Part shown: in pieces, positions 51,085-60,049 of the stretch
Position numbering within the stretch: position 1 is the first letter of the stretch
Layout: each line of letters begins with the position of its first letter
Program-made: the position numbers and the translations under genes
NCBI RefSeq assembly: GCF_003313505.1
Contig: NZ_QMHO01000001.1
Location: 62,001-126,000 of the forward strand
DNA length: 64,000 nucleotides
Reading direction: 5' to 3'
DNA from: Pedobacter nanyangensis
Lineage (GTDB): Bacteria; Bacteroidota; Bacteroidia; Sphingobacteriales; Sphingobacteriaceae
The notes under the pieces: generated by a model
Database searches by the model: none
Seen by the model: only the letters and a program-made list of their open reading frames with translations
Told to the model about the DNA's origin: nothing

Positions 51085-51798
51085 TTGAAAAAACGTTACT
51101 TAGCTTTATTTCTGATTTTTTTTACGATTACAGCATTTGGGCAATCAAATTTTTATAAATTAAGTGGCGGCATAGGTGGTGGCGGAACCTACACTTTCAC
51201 CGATGTTAAAAAAGGCAGTTTTGGTTACGGTGCCTATGGCGCTCTTGACTATCATTTTACTCCTTTTATTACTGGAGGCTTAGAGTTGCAGATGGGCCTT
51301 GCCAAAGGCGGGAACAAAGATACAGACCCTCACAACAGGGAATTTACAAATGCCTTTAAAGCTGTTGCTTTAAACTTCAAATTCAGGGCTGGCGAATTCA
51401 CTGACTTTTACTACAGCGACTTCCTTAATTACACCAAAGGTTTTTATCTGGGCACAGGTTTGGGCTTTGTACAAAGCCACATGAATTCAATTGTAAGGTA
51501 CAAAACACGGGATGATGGCAGCACTTATACCTTTCCTGGCGACGACAAGGGCTCCAGCGTTATGGTTCCCGTTAACTTGGGTATTGATTTTTATTTCCCC
51601 GACAGTTGGGGCGATATCAGATACATTTTTAATGTCAACTATCAAACAAATTTTGTGTTTGCCGATAATTTTGATGGCTACAATGATCCTAAAAACCAGG
51701 GATTCAAAAATGTAAGTCCGGACATGTATAATTTCCTCTCCATTGGAATTAAATACACTTTTGGACCTAAGGGCATCACCCGAAAAACCATCCGCTAG
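51085..51798 (+). CDS. Outer-membrane beta-barrel protein, uncharacterised, with a TTG start
   Basis: TTG at 51085 gives 237 residues with a good signal peptide (LKKRYLALFLIFFTITAFGQ, first residue read as Met). No ATG or GTG in frame fits, and an earlier TTG lies inside the promoter box. The mature part is Gly/aromatic-rich with alternating strands (GGIGGGGTYTFTDV, SFGYGAYGALDYHF, GLELQMGLAKGG, FYLGTGLGFVQSH) and ends near LSIGIKYTFGP, a barrel-type closing strand. An OmpW/OprF-like porin-like barrel is likely. Confidence 0.78.
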   Translation: MKKRYLALFLIFFTITAFGQSNFYKLSGGIGGGGTYTFTDVKKGSFGYGAYGALDYHFTPFITGGLELQMGLAKGGNKDTDPHNREFTNAFKAVALNFKFRAGEFTDFYYSDFLNYTKGFYLGTGLGFVQSHMNSIVRYKTRDDGSTYTFPGDDKGSSVMVPVNLGIDFYFPDSWGDIRYIFNVNYQTNFVFADNFDGYNDPKNQGFKNVSPDMYNFLSIGIKYTFGPKGITRKTIR

Positions 51799-51886
51799 TT
51801 TATTTTGGGCTAGATTATCCAAAATTTTGGATACAGTCTTATTGTTATAGAAACAAAAGCTATTTTTATACATAAATCATTTGATA

Positions 51887-53629
51887 ATGAGGGTATATTT
51901 TCTTTTGTTACTTATCTGTATTACCATGACTGTTTTTGCGCAATTAACTCCTTATGAGGCCAGTCAAAAAAAAGCTACTGCTACCTATAATGAAGCAATT
52001 GCTTATTACCAAAAACTCGCCACGGCATTTAGCAAGCAGGCAAAGCTAACGACCTACGGACAAACCGATTTTGGTAAACCCCTGCATTTGCTGGTGCTTA
52101 ACAGAGATGGCATTTTTGATGTAGCCAAGATAAAACTGGCAGATAAACGTGTACTACTGATTAACAATGGCATCCACCCGGGCGAGCCTGAGGGGATAGA
52201 TGCTTGCATGATGTTAGCGAGAGATTTGCTGAACAAAAACCAACTGCCCAAAAATGTGGTCGTTTGCATTATTCCAATTTACAACATTGACGGCAGTTTT
52301 AACAGAACCGGCACTTCAAGGGCCAACCAAAACGGGCCATTAGCTTACGGTTTTAGAGGTAACAGTAAGAACTACGATCTTAATCGCGACTTCATCAAAA
52401 CGGACTCTAAAAATTCGGCTGCTTTCCAGCAGATCTTTAACACTTGGCAGCCAGAAATTTTTGTGGATACCCACACCAGTAATGGTGCAGATTATCAATA
52501 TACCATGACCTTGATCCCTACACAAAAGGACAAGCTTAACCCAACTTTATCCAACTACCTTACACAAACCATGCTGCCTTATCTGTATCGGGAAATGAAG
52601 GGAAAAGGTTTTGAGTTAATTCCCTACGTCAATTCGGTTAAAGAAATTCCAGACAATGGCATCGCTGGTTTTATGGAAAGTCCCCGCTACAGCACGGGTT
52701 ATGCGGCATTGCACAATACCATAGGCTTTATGCCCGAAACCCATATGCTAAAACCTTATGACAAAAGGGTAGAATCAACCTATAAGCTATTGGAAACCTA
52801 TATCGGACTGGTTGAGCGTGATGCCAGGGTAATTGGAGAGAACAAGAAAAAAGCAGATGCAGAAACGGCGTCAAAAACATCATTTACCTTAGATTGGAAA
52901 TTAAACAAAGATCATTTTGAGGAGATTGAATTTAAAGGATATGCGGCCAAATACAAACCTAGTGAAATAAGCGGATTGGACCGATTATATTATGACAGCA
53001 ATGAGCCATACACCAAAACCATTAAGCAATGGAACAGCTTTGAACCTGCTTTGACAGTTGAAAAACCTATTGCCTACATTATTCCCAAAGCTTGGGACAG
53101 AATAGTCCAACTATTAAAACTCAACAATGTTAAAGTTAGCCAGCTGAAAAAAGACACAAATCTGGACCTCAACATGTATCATATCACAGACTTTAAAACG
53201 GCGCAAAGGCCTTTTGAAGGGCACTACTTACACTCGGCTGTAAAAGTAGAGCCGAAACAACAAAACGTTCAATACTATGCAGGAGATCATGTTGTTTATG
53301 TCAATCAAAAAACCAATCGCTACATTGTAGAAACTTTGGAACCGCAAGCACCCGACTCCTTTTTCAATTGGAACTTTTTTGATTCTATTTTGGGGCAGAA
53401 AGAACATTTTTCATCCTACATTTTTGAAGATACCGCCGCACAACTTTTAAAAAACAATCCATCCTTAAAGCAAAAACTGGAAGCCGAAAAAGCAAAAAAT
53501 TCGGAGCTGGCCAAAAGTGCTTATGCACAATTGGAGTTTGTTTACAAAAATTCTGATTATTTTGAGCCCACTTTTATGCGCTATCCTATTGGAAGGCTTA
53601 TGAAGGATATTAAATTAGATATAAAATAA
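51887..53629 (+). CDS. M14 family zinc carboxypeptidase, exported
   Basis: The ATG at 51887 (MRVYFLLLLICITMTVFAQ) gives a signal peptide; ~580 residues. Zinc motif: NNGIHPGEPEGID (HxxE). The carboxypeptidase pocket lies in GNSKNYDLNRDF, and the third zinc His in VDTHTSNGADYQ. The catalytic Glu is probably in GFMPETHMLKPYDKRVES. The C-terminal ~250 residues form an added beta-rich domain. It releases C-terminal residues of peptides in the periplasm or outside the cell. Confidence 0.9.
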   Translation: MRVYFLLLLICITMTVFAQLTPYEASQKKATATYNEAIAYYQKLATAFSKQAKLTTYGQTDFGKPLHLLVLNRDGIFDVAKIKLADKRVLLINNGIHPGEPEGIDACMMLARDLLNKNQLPKNVVVCIIPIYNIDGSFNRTGTSRANQNGPLAYGFRGNSKNYDLNRDFIKTDSKNSAAFQQIFNTWQPEIFVDTHTSNGADYQYTMTLIPTQKDKLNPTLSNYLTQTMLPYLYREMKGKGFELIPYVNSVKEIPDNGIAGFMESPRYSTGYAALHNTIGFMPETHMLKPYDKRVESTYKLLETYIGLVERDARVIGENKKKADAETASKTSFTLDWKLNKDHFEEIEFKGYAAKYKPSEISGLDRLYYDSNEPYTKTIKQWNSFEPALTVEKPIAYIIPKAWDRIVQLLKLNNVKVSQLKKDTNLDLNMYHITDFKTAQRPFEGHYLHSAVKVEPKQQNVQYYAGDHVVYVNQKTNRYIVETLEPQAPDSFFNWNFFDSILGQKEHFSSYIFEDTAAQLLKNNPSLKQKLEAEKAKNSELAKSAYAQLEFVYKNSDYFEPTFMRYPIGRLMKDIKLDIK

Positions 53630-53638
53630 TTAGATTAT

Positions 53639-53745
53639 CGTCATTGCGAGGTACGACCGCGAAGCAGCTACGCAGTAAACCAATCTTAAAGCGAGAGTTT
53701 CTCCTTTAACTTATTGGTAGGATTGCTTCGTACCTCGCAATGACG
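53639..53745. repeat. REP-like hairpin (CGTCATTGCGAGGTACGA type)
   Basis: CGTCATTGCGAGGTACGA and GGATTGCTTCGTACCTCGCA are inverted, with ACCAATCTTAAAGCGAGAG and GTTTCTCC words between them. A GTG at 53745, part of the repeat, creates a false longer frame for the rhomboid gene. Confidence 0.75.
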
Positions 53746-53774
53746 TGATTTTTAAAGCAACAACCAAAATCAAC

Positions 53775-54392
53775 ATGCTACTAGAATACTGGAACGCTGC
53801 GCCCGTCGCATCAATCATCTTCCTTTTTACTATTGCAACCAGCATTTATGCTTTTAACAACCCACAGTTATTTGGCAAATTTATGCTGCATCCTTACAGT
53901 ATAGCCAAGGGGGGCAAACTATATACATTCATTACCAGCGGGCTTATCCATGCAGATTGGATGCACCTTTTCTTCAACATGTTTACGTTCTTTTTCTTTG
54001 CGTTCAGGTTGGAAACCATTATAGGCCATTGGCAATTTGGCGTGCTTTATCTTGTTTCACTAATTGTGAGCGATATCCCTACTGCCATTAAGCACAGGGA
54101 AAATTATGGATATAGCAGTTTGGGAGCGTCGGGCGCCGTTAGTGCGGTACTTTTCAGCTACATATTGTTTGATCCGCTGAATTTGATTTTAGTGATGTTC
54201 ATTCCTATGCCGGCCATTTTATTTGCGGTGCTTTACCTTGCATATTGTATGTATATGTCCAAAAATGGAAGGGACCATATCAATCACGATGCACACTTTT
54301 TTGGGGCCTTAACAGGATTAATATTAACGGTAATTCTTGTTCCCGGGGCAGTTGCACATTTTATCAACCAGCTATCCAGCATCTGGCAGTAA
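53775..54392 (+). CDS. Rhomboid family intramembrane serine protease
   Basis: The ATG at 53775 (MLLEYWNAAPVASIIFLF) gives ~205 residues. The longer frame starts within a repeat and is rejected. Rhomboid motifs: HADWMHLFFNMFTFFFF (the HxxxN-like entry), GASGAVSAVLFSYI with the nucleophile Ser, and DHINHDAHFFGALTG with the catalytic His. Six membrane helices. It cleaves membrane protein segments; substrates are unknown. Its 3' end overlaps the convergent gene by 21 nt. Confidence 0.93.
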   Translation: MLLEYWNAAPVASIIFLFTIATSIYAFNNPQLFGKFMLHPYSIAKGGKLYTFITSGLIHADWMHLFFNMFTFFFFAFRLETIIGHWQFGVLYLVSLIVSDIPTAIKHRENYGYSSLGASGAVSAVLFSYILFDPLNLILVMFIPMPAILFAVLYLAYCMYMSKNGRDHINHDAHFFGALTGLILTVILVPGAVAHFINQLSSIWQ

Positions 54393-55334
54393 AGGTTCTT
54401 CAAAAAAGCTTAATGGCGCTTTGGGGTCTTTAATGATTTCGAACAACGTAAAACCATAAGGTTTCCAAAAGTTTTCCAGTACCTGGGCATAGGTCTTATG
54501 TTGCCATTCATCAAAAATGGGTTTGTTTTGTATCCCACGCAGTGGCATCGGATCAATATAAGCCACATCGTTCGCTTCAATAACATTGTACTCTGGCAAA
54601 CGGTTAAACAGGTAAGCCGAATAAAAGAAACGGGCCGCAAGCTCTTCAAATTGCTGGTCGGTTAAAGGCTTGTCCTTGATAAAATCCAGCAGTTGCTGAT
54701 GGTACCTTGCATTGGTTCCGTTGTCCTGCAAACATGCCACAATTCCAAAATCTTTAAATTTCAAAGAGAATATTAGCGTATTGATTTCATCGCGAAAGCT
54801 AAATGCCGTATCTGTATTTTCCAAAGGAACTACCACGATAGACCAAGGTTTAAACGCTTCAAATTCTACTTCCCTGAAAATACCTTGCAACATTAAATGG
54901 AGGTTGCCAAATTTGTGCATCAAGCCTTGTGACATGTTCATCCCATCGCCACTTAACTGTTTCAAGCGAATTGCGCCCTGCATTTCGATATACAAAAAGC
55001 TGTACATCAATTTACCCACCCAATGAAATAAATCTATCTCTGGCAAAGCCGAAACACCCTTATAACCTTGTTCAAACGCAGTTTCTATCTTTTGTTCCAA
55101 AGGTAAAATGGCTTCACTATAGATTTCTGCGCTGGCAGGAACCACTAAACTCTTGTACGTCCTGATACTTTCGTCCAGCAATTTGATTTGTTCCTCGCCA
55201 GTAAGCTTGGCCATGTTTAACAACCAATCAGGCAAAACACGGACCCCCAAAGGCGAAGTTGAACTACCGCTCAAAAAACATTTGTCGTTTCTAAAATCGA
55301 ACGTTTTAAAAGGATTATAAAGACTATGGTTCAT
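54372..55334 (-). CDS. Uncharacterised protein, 320 residues, possible degenerate zinc/HNH-like N-terminus
   Basis: No signal peptide. The N-terminus (FRNDKCFLSGSSTSPLGVRV followed by LPDWLL) resembles the opening of HNH-type domains (C-x-L-x-G ... E-H-x-x-P-x-W-L), but only one Cys is present and the His is absent. The rest is mostly helical with LFHWVGKLMYSFLYIEMQ and a late segment FEIIKDPKAPLSFFEEP. I do not recognise a family. It is the lone minus-strand gene here, overlapping the rhomboid gene end by 21 nt. Confidence 0.65.
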   Translation of the reverse strand: MNHSLYNPFKTFDFRNDKCFLSGSSTSPLGVRVLPDWLLNMAKLTGEEQIKLLDESIRTYKSLVVPASAEIYSEAILPLEQKIETAFEQGYKGVSALPEIDLFHWVGKLMYSFLYIEMQGAIRLKQLSGDGMNMSQGLMHKFGNLHLMLQGIFREVEFEAFKPWSIVVVPLENTDTAFSFRDEINTLIFSLKFKDFGIVACLQDNGTNARYHQQLLDFIKDKPLTDQQFEELAARFFYSAYLFNRLPEYNVIEANDVAYIDPMPLRGIQNKPIFDEWQHKTYAQVLENFWKPYGFTLFEIIKDPKAPLSFFEEPLLPDAG

Positions 55335-55497
55335 CGCCGCAATATTAACAATAATTGATAAGGGAGTAATGGTTTTATTGTCATATTGATGAAAGATCGT
55401 TAACTGTTGGAATTGTTTAAGTGCTTAACTGATTATTGCCAAAAACACCGATCGCTAGCTTTATTCAATCATTCAACACTTAAACATTCAAAATTAT

Positions 55498-55583
55498 AGA
55501 CTTACGAAGTTTAACTTTTGTTTAGCTATTATTTTTTTATGGTAAAGTTGAGGGCTTTGCCGTTTAAAAACTTCGTAAGTCTT
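55498..55583 (-). terminator. Inverted repeat with a long loop downstream of the TPR-like lipoprotein gene
   Basis: GACTTACGAAGTTT (55499-55512) and AAACTTCGTAAGTC (55568-55581) are perfect complements, separated by ~55 bases. On the minus strand the first arm begins about 3 nt after the stop codon. The arms may form a terminator or processing hairpin; they are not followed by a long T-run. Confidence 0.5.
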
Positions 55584-56720
55584 CTAATACCTGCTATAAA
55601 ACGAGGTAATATGATCAACCAACTGGGCATAAATTGGCTTGGTAAACTCTACGAATAAATTACCGGGTGGCGGAGGAATTACTTCCCTTTTTCTGGTTAG
55701 CGCCAATTGCTGCCTATCTAATGCTCGTTCATCACCCCTAAATGAAGCCCAATAATCTTTCCAAACGTAGGTACCCGCAATTTTCTGGTTACGCAAAAGT
55801 TTATTGGTACTTAAATCTACCACCGCAAAGTTCAACAAACCAGAAGAGGAAACCTGCTTTTCAAAAACACTATAAGTGGCTTTAACGGTTCCATAAATTT
55901 TGCCCCGTCTGTTTTCTCCAATAACCACGCTGTCTCTTTGTAGCTTTTCTATTCTTTCTTTCACATAGGTTTGGCCAACGATGAAGTCGTCAAAATGTAG
56001 TTCTACCAATTGGTCGGCTCTTAACTTTTGAGCGGCCGCTTCTTCTTCCGAGTAAAATCTTACAAAGGTATTCCCTTTATAAGTAGCCAAATAATTAGCT
56101 ATTTGTTCCTGAAAGTATTGATTGCTTAATCTATAAGTATTGCTGTTAATAATCGCAGGTTGAACCACCACTTTTAGCACCGCAGCCCAATAGGCATCCT
56201 CTATTTTTTCCTTTACTCCTTTTAAGGATGGATATAAGCTTTGCGCTTTCACAAAATGATGATAGGCTACCTTTGCGCTTTGGCGGTTATTTTCCCGCAA
56301 TGAACGCTCGCCTAATAAATAACGTGCTTCTGCTGCCCGGTATCTCGAGTCTTCAAATTCTTTGATGTATTTTGGTGGGTTAGGCACCAAATTCAAACAA
56401 CTCGGACAAGCATTTACTTCGTCGCTCAACTGGTTAATTTTTTGGTAGCGATACATGATATTTTCCCATTTCAGCCCATCAGCCGAAGCCTTGGCTTCGT
56501 CAATTTTCCTTAAATGGGTTTTAATGGCCAAATTAAATGCCTCAGGCAAAACCTGCATCGCCTCTTTATTTTGTGGCGAACTTCTTAACCGGTCAACCGC
56601 TTTAGAAACTGCGGCATCGTAATCACCTTTTTGCAAGGCATTTTTTCCAGTGGTACATCCAATAATTAATATGGATAAGTAAAGAAAATAACGTAATCTT
56701 GAAATAGAATTCATGGCCAT
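55584..56720 (-). CDS. Lipoprotein with TPR-like helical repeats, uncharacterised
   Basis: 378 residues with lipobox LIIGCTTGK. The following ~140 residues are helical repeats with TPR spacing (NALQKGDYDAAVSKAVDRLR, ARYLLGERSLRENNRQSAKV, AYHHFVKAQSLYP). The C-terminal half is a beta-rich domain (FVRFYSEEEAAAQKLRADQL, GTVKATYSVFEKQVSSSGLL). A pair of cysteines (ACPSC) sits in the linker. The function is unknown. Two ATGs (56720, 56714) are possible; a TAnnTTTG box lies upstream. Confidence 0.75.
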   Translation of the reverse strand: MAMNSISRLRYFLYLSILIIGCTTGKNALQKGDYDAAVSKAVDRLRSSPQNKEAMQVLPEAFNLAIKTHLRKIDEAKASADGLKWENIMYRYQKINQLSDEVNACPSCLNLVPNPPKYIKEFEDSRYRAAEARYLLGERSLRENNRQSAKVAYHHFVKAQSLYPSLKGVKEKIEDAYWAAVLKVVVQPAIINSNTYRLSNQYFQEQIANYLATYKGNTFVRFYSEEEAAAQKLRADQLVELHFDDFIVGQTYVKERIEKLQRDSVVIGENRRGKIYGTVKATYSVFEKQVSSSGLLNFAVVDLSTNKLLRNQKIAGTYVWKDYWASFRGDERALDRQQLALTRKREVIPPPPGNLFVEFTKPIYAQLVDHITSFYSRY

Positions 56721-56734
56721 GATATTAGCGTTAA

Positions 56735-56742
56735 CAAATATA
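56735..56742 (-). promoter_or_regulatory. -7 box of the TPR-like lipoprotein gene
   Basis: TATATTTG on the minus strand matches TAnnTTTG, 14 nt before the first ATG. Confidence 0.58.
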
Positions 56743-56783
56743 CTGCAAGGCTGTAAACCTTTTAATGATTTAGACGATTAAAG

Positions 56784-57815
56784 ATGAAAATTAGTTGCAA
56801 GGAATTTGAATTAGAATTGAAACACCCGTTTTCTATTGCCAAATTTACCCGAACCAGCACCCCGTTATTCCTGTTAAGAGTAGAACACGAAGGAAAAGTA
56901 GGTTACGGCGAAGCAAGTATGGTTCCTTACATGGGCGAAAGCTATGAAACCGCCAATACATTTTTAAAAAAAGTAGACTGGAACCAATTTAAATTCCCGC
57001 TTGATTTTGCCAGCATCAATGAATATTTAGACCACCTAGCGCCAGGTCATCCTGCCATCAAAGCAGCTATCGATATTGCGCTCCATGATTTAAACGGGCA
57101 GCTACTCAACAAGCCTTGCTACGAAATATTTGGCGCTGATCCTGCTCAAATGCCCGTAACTTCTTTCACCGTAGGCATAGATACCCCCGAAGTTTTAAAG
57201 AAAAAACTGGAAGATGCCAAAGACTTTAAAGTGGTGAAAGTGAAGCTCGGTAGAGATAATGACAAAGAAATTATCGAGACGATCCGCAGCGTAACCAATG
57301 TACCGCTATATGTGGATGCTAACCAAGGGTGGAACGAACGGAAAAAAGCCATCGATTTGATTTATTGGCTGCACGATAAAGGGGTGGTTTTGATTGAGCA
57401 ACCGATGGATAAAAATAATTTGGAAGGAAATGCCTGGCTAACGGAACGCAGCCCTATTCCAATTTTAGCAGATGAAGCCATGCAACGCCTTTCTGATTTA
57501 GATTCGCTGAAAGGTGCTTACCATGGGATCAACATCAAACTGATGAAGAGTACTGGCATGTATGAAGGGCATCAGACCATTTTAAAGGCACGCCAGCTAG
57601 GCATGAAAGTATTGATTGGTTGCATGAGCGAAACTTCCATTGCTACCTTAGCGGGTGCTCATTTAGCGCCACTTTGCGATTGGGCCGACTTAGATGGCCC
57701 ATTTTTGACCATCAACAACCCGTTTGACCAACCTGCTTTTGAAAATGGCAAATATATGCTCAACCAATTGCCTGGCTTGGGACTGACGGGGGTTAAGGAA
57801 GATTTATTCGGGTAA
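56784..57815 (+). CDS. Dipeptide epimerase (enolase superfamily, Ala-Glu epimerase-like)
   Basis: 343 residues, TIM-barrel enolase superfamily, MLE/AEE subgroup. Catalytic Lys pair: VKVKLG (KxK) at the end of the second barrel strand. Metal ligands: VDANQGW (Asp), LIEQPMD (Glu), LADEAM (Asp). A second Lys is in NIKLMKSTG, and the C-terminal MSETS specificity motif matches dipeptide epimerases. It probably recycles L-Ala-D-Glu from peptidoglycan; the exact dipeptide is inferred. Confidence 0.93.
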   Translation: MKISCKEFELELKHPFSIAKFTRTSTPLFLLRVEHEGKVGYGEASMVPYMGESYETANTFLKKVDWNQFKFPLDFASINEYLDHLAPGHPAIKAAIDIALHDLNGQLLNKPCYEIFGADPAQMPVTSFTVGIDTPEVLKKKLEDAKDFKVVKVKLGRDNDKEIIETIRSVTNVPLYVDANQGWNERKKAIDLIYWLHDKGVVLIEQPMDKNNLEGNAWLTERSPIPILADEAMQRLSDLDSLKGAYHGINIKLMKSTGMYEGHQTILKARQLGMKVLIGCMSETSIATLAGAHLAPLCDWADLDGPFLTINNPFDQPAFENGKYMLNQLPGLGLTGVKEDLFG

Positions 57816-57845
57816 AAGTTGGGTGTTTGAACACTTAACTTATTA

Positions 57846-58790
57846 TTATATTTTAAAAATCACCTCGGTAGCGCCGTAACCGAATTTCTCTTTACGGGCA
57901 TCCATAAAGGTACGTACCTGAGGATGTTTGCTGATTTTTTGATGGATATGGTGCCTTAAAGTTCCATTTCCAACACCATGAATAAACACGATGGAAGGCA
58001 TTTGATGTACGATGGCCGCATCCAAAGCCTCTTGGAATTTCGCCAATTGAACCTCTAAGATTTCGCTTTGAGACAGAAACTGATGATCATCCCTTAACTT
58101 CTCAATATGCAAATCTACTTCGTTAGCTGGCTTGGCTATTTTTGGTCTTTCTTCTTTGGGCGTAAAAAAGCTTTCTTTTAGCTTTTGAGCATTTATCACC
58201 AATGCAGGTTCATCTAATCTTATCAACCACCCAAATTTATTGATCTCCGTGATTTGGTTTTTGGCACCACTAAAATCTTTCGATTTAAAACGTCTTTCGA
58301 CCTGCAATGGAGTTTTAGGTTTTTTATTGGAAGTAGTAAAATACAATGCTTGAAAAGTGAAACCAGGCCAGTTGTCCAAATCGCCTAAATTGGCGGTATA
58401 AATTTGCACTTTGCCTTTTGGCTGAACGACACCTGCAAACTCACCTTTATAAATCCCTCCTTTTTCTGTTTTCAGAGAAAATAATAATTGATAAGAACTT
58501 TGGTTCAATAACGTAAAATGCGCTACTACGGAACCTTTACTGTCTTCGGCAACCGCCAAATAGATTCCATCTTCTACAAATTTTTCGTCTACCTGTTTGG
58601 TAGGCATGGCATTGTTGCTGGTATCGGCATTGCTAAAATGACCATGCACGTAGGTCAAATTACCTGTGGACACTGGTATTTCAAACCCGTCAGTATCTGT
58701 AACTCCTACCGTGCGCTCGTCTATTTCACTAGTCACATAGCCTTCTCTTTTCTCATCAATAAAACGAACGTAATCTCCTATTTTGAACAT
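57846..58790 (-). CDS. DUF2027 and Smr domain protein
   Basis: 314 residues. The N-terminal part is the Bacteroidota DUF2027 domain (GDYVRFIDEKREGYVTSEID and a beta-rich body). A C-terminal Smr domain follows (~230-314), with EVDLHIEKLRDDH, VFIHGVGNGTLRHHIH (HGxGxGxLR) and GYGATEVIFK. Smr domains are RNA or DNA endonucleases linked to ribosome quality control or MutS2-type mismatch handling; this fusion's role is unknown. It is 56 nt downstream of fabH on the same strand. Confidence 0.9.
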   Translation of the reverse strand: MFKIGDYVRFIDEKREGYVTSEIDERTVGVTDTDGFEIPVSTGNLTYVHGHFSNADTSNNAMPTKQVDEKFVEDGIYLAVAEDSKGSVVAHFTLLNQSSYQLLFSLKTEKGGIYKGEFAGVVQPKGKVQIYTANLGDLDNWPGFTFQALYFTTSNKKPKTPLQVERRFKSKDFSGAKNQITEINKFGWLIRLDEPALVINAQKLKESFFTPKEERPKIAKPANEVDLHIEKLRDDHQFLSQSEILEVQLAKFQEALDAAIVHQMPSIVFIHGVGNGTLRHHIHQKISKHPQVRTFMDARKEKFGYGATEVIFKI

Positions 58791-58846
58791 AATAGTATTT
58801 AGTAATTAGCCTTTAGTATTTAGAAGTGGATTTTTGTTGTTTAATA

Positions 58847-59893
58847 TTACCATTTAATTAATGCGCTTGCCCAAGTAAATCCCGAGCCAAATGCCGCCAA
58901 GCAAATCAAGTCGCCATTTTTAACCTTACCTGCTTCCCATGCCTCGCTTAATGCAATAGGCACAGATGCGGCGGTGGTATTGCCATATTTTTGGATATTG
59001 TTAAACACTTTATCATCGGTTAAACCTAATAATTGCTGCACGTATTGGCTGATGCGCAAATTAGCCTGATGCGGCACCAGTAAGTCAATGTCCTTTGCGG
59101 TAAAATTGTTAGCAGCCAAAGCTTCGTTAATCACCTCAGGAAACTTCACTACCGCTTTTTTGAATACTGCTGGACCATCCATATAAGGTAAAGCGGCACC
59201 ACTTTCCAATTGTTCGGTAGTCATAAACAAGCCGCCAAGTTCCTTTTCTGGAAACGCAGGTTTGTCTTTCAACCATTTATTGGCGTGGGCTCCGGGATAA
59301 TGCATGGCCAAAATCTCGGCATCGGCACCATCACTGTGTAAATGTGTACTTAAAATCCCCTGGCCTTCTTTATCTGCTCTTTGTAACACCGCAGCTCCGG
59401 CGCCATCTCCAAAAATTACGGAAACATTCCTGCTTCGGGTTTCAAAATCCATTGCAAACGAGTGCTTCTCACTACCTACCACCAGAATGTTTTTGTACAT
59501 CCCCGTTTTTATGAACTGATCGGCCACAGAAAGCGCATACACAAACCCCGAACATTGGTTCCTAATATCCAAGGCGCCTACTTCCTTCATGTTCATTTCA
59601 CGCTGCAACAACACCCCACAACCCGGGAAATAATAATCGGGGCTAAGGGTGGCAAAAATAATGAAGTCGATATCATCCTTAGTCACTCCCGCCCTTTCCA
59701 TGGCCACTTTAGCGGCTTCAATCCCCATCGTGGTGGTGGTTTCTTCGAACCTGTCGGCAAAACGGCGTTCTTTAATCCCAGTACGCTCCTGGATCCATTC
59801 ATCACTGGTTTCCATGAACTTCGACAAATCGTTATTGGTATACACGTTTTTTGGCACATAGTGGCCTATGCCAGCAATTTTTGTCCTATACAT
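58847..59893 (-). CDS. fabH: 3-oxoacyl-ACP synthase III (KAS III)
   Basis: Condenses acetyl- or branched acyl-CoA with malonyl-ACP to begin fatty acid synthesis. The ATG at 59893 (MYRTKIAGIGHYVPKNVYTN) gives 348 residues; the 59914 frame adds a spurious leader. Catalytic triad: Cys in ALDIRNQCSGFVYAL, His in LLVPHQANLRI, Asn in KYGNTTAAS. Glycine-rich end: CLAAFGSGFTWASALIKW. The upstream box is 18 nt away. Confidence 0.96.
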   Translation of the reverse strand: MYRTKIAGIGHYVPKNVYTNNDLSKFMETSDEWIQERTGIKERRFADRFEETTTTMGIEAAKVAMERAGVTKDDIDFIIFATLSPDYYFPGCGVLLQREMNMKEVGALDIRNQCSGFVYALSVADQFIKTGMYKNILVVGSEKHSFAMDFETRSRNVSVIFGDGAGAAVLQRADKEGQGILSTHLHSDGADAEILAMHYPGAHANKWLKDKPAFPEKELGGLFMTTEQLESGAALPYMDGPAVFKKAVVKFPEVINEALAANNFTAKDIDLLVPHQANLRISQYVQQLLGLTDDKVFNNIQKYGNTTAASVPIALSEAWEAGKVKNGDLICLAAFGSGFTWASALIKW

Positions 59894-59911
59894 ATTAGGT
59901 GGTTTGATCAA

Positions 59912-59919
59912 CAAAGATA
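59912..59919 (-). promoter_or_regulatory. -7 box of fabH
   Basis: TATCTTTG on the minus strand matches TAnnTTTG, 18 nt before the fabH ATG. Confidence 0.58.
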
Positions 59920-60000
59920 GGTTAATTTACGATTTTTGATCGACTAACGGCTATTGCGTCCAATAAAAGAAATTGAAGTAACATCATGTTTTCTAATCAA

Positions 60001-60036
60001 ATCGTGAATCTAAAATCGTAATTCGTAAATCTATTT
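60001..60036. repeat. Degenerate AATCGTAAAT-type intergenic words
   Basis: ATCGTGAATCTAAAATCGTA followed by ATTCGTAAATC. Similar degenerate words occur at 49669-49756 and 59930-59945. They are typical low-identity intergenic filler in this group. Confidence 0.4.
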
Positions 60037-60037
60037 G

Positions 60038-60045
60038 TATTTTTG
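60038..60045 (+). promoter_or_regulatory. -7 box of clpS
   Basis: TATTTTTG matches TAnnTTTG and ends 4 nt before the clpS ATG. Confidence 0.55.
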
Positions 60046-60049
60046 TAGC

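Noticed and set aside
58791..58846. Short TAGTATTTAGTAATTAGCC-type words between fabH and the DUF2027-Smr gene
   Set aside because: Degenerate intergenic filler of AT-rich type; no hairpin or coding signal strong enough to list as a feature.
59462..59920. 152-codon plus-strand open frame across fabH
   Set aside because: It is fully antisense to fabH, which is unmistakable, and shows no independent protein character.
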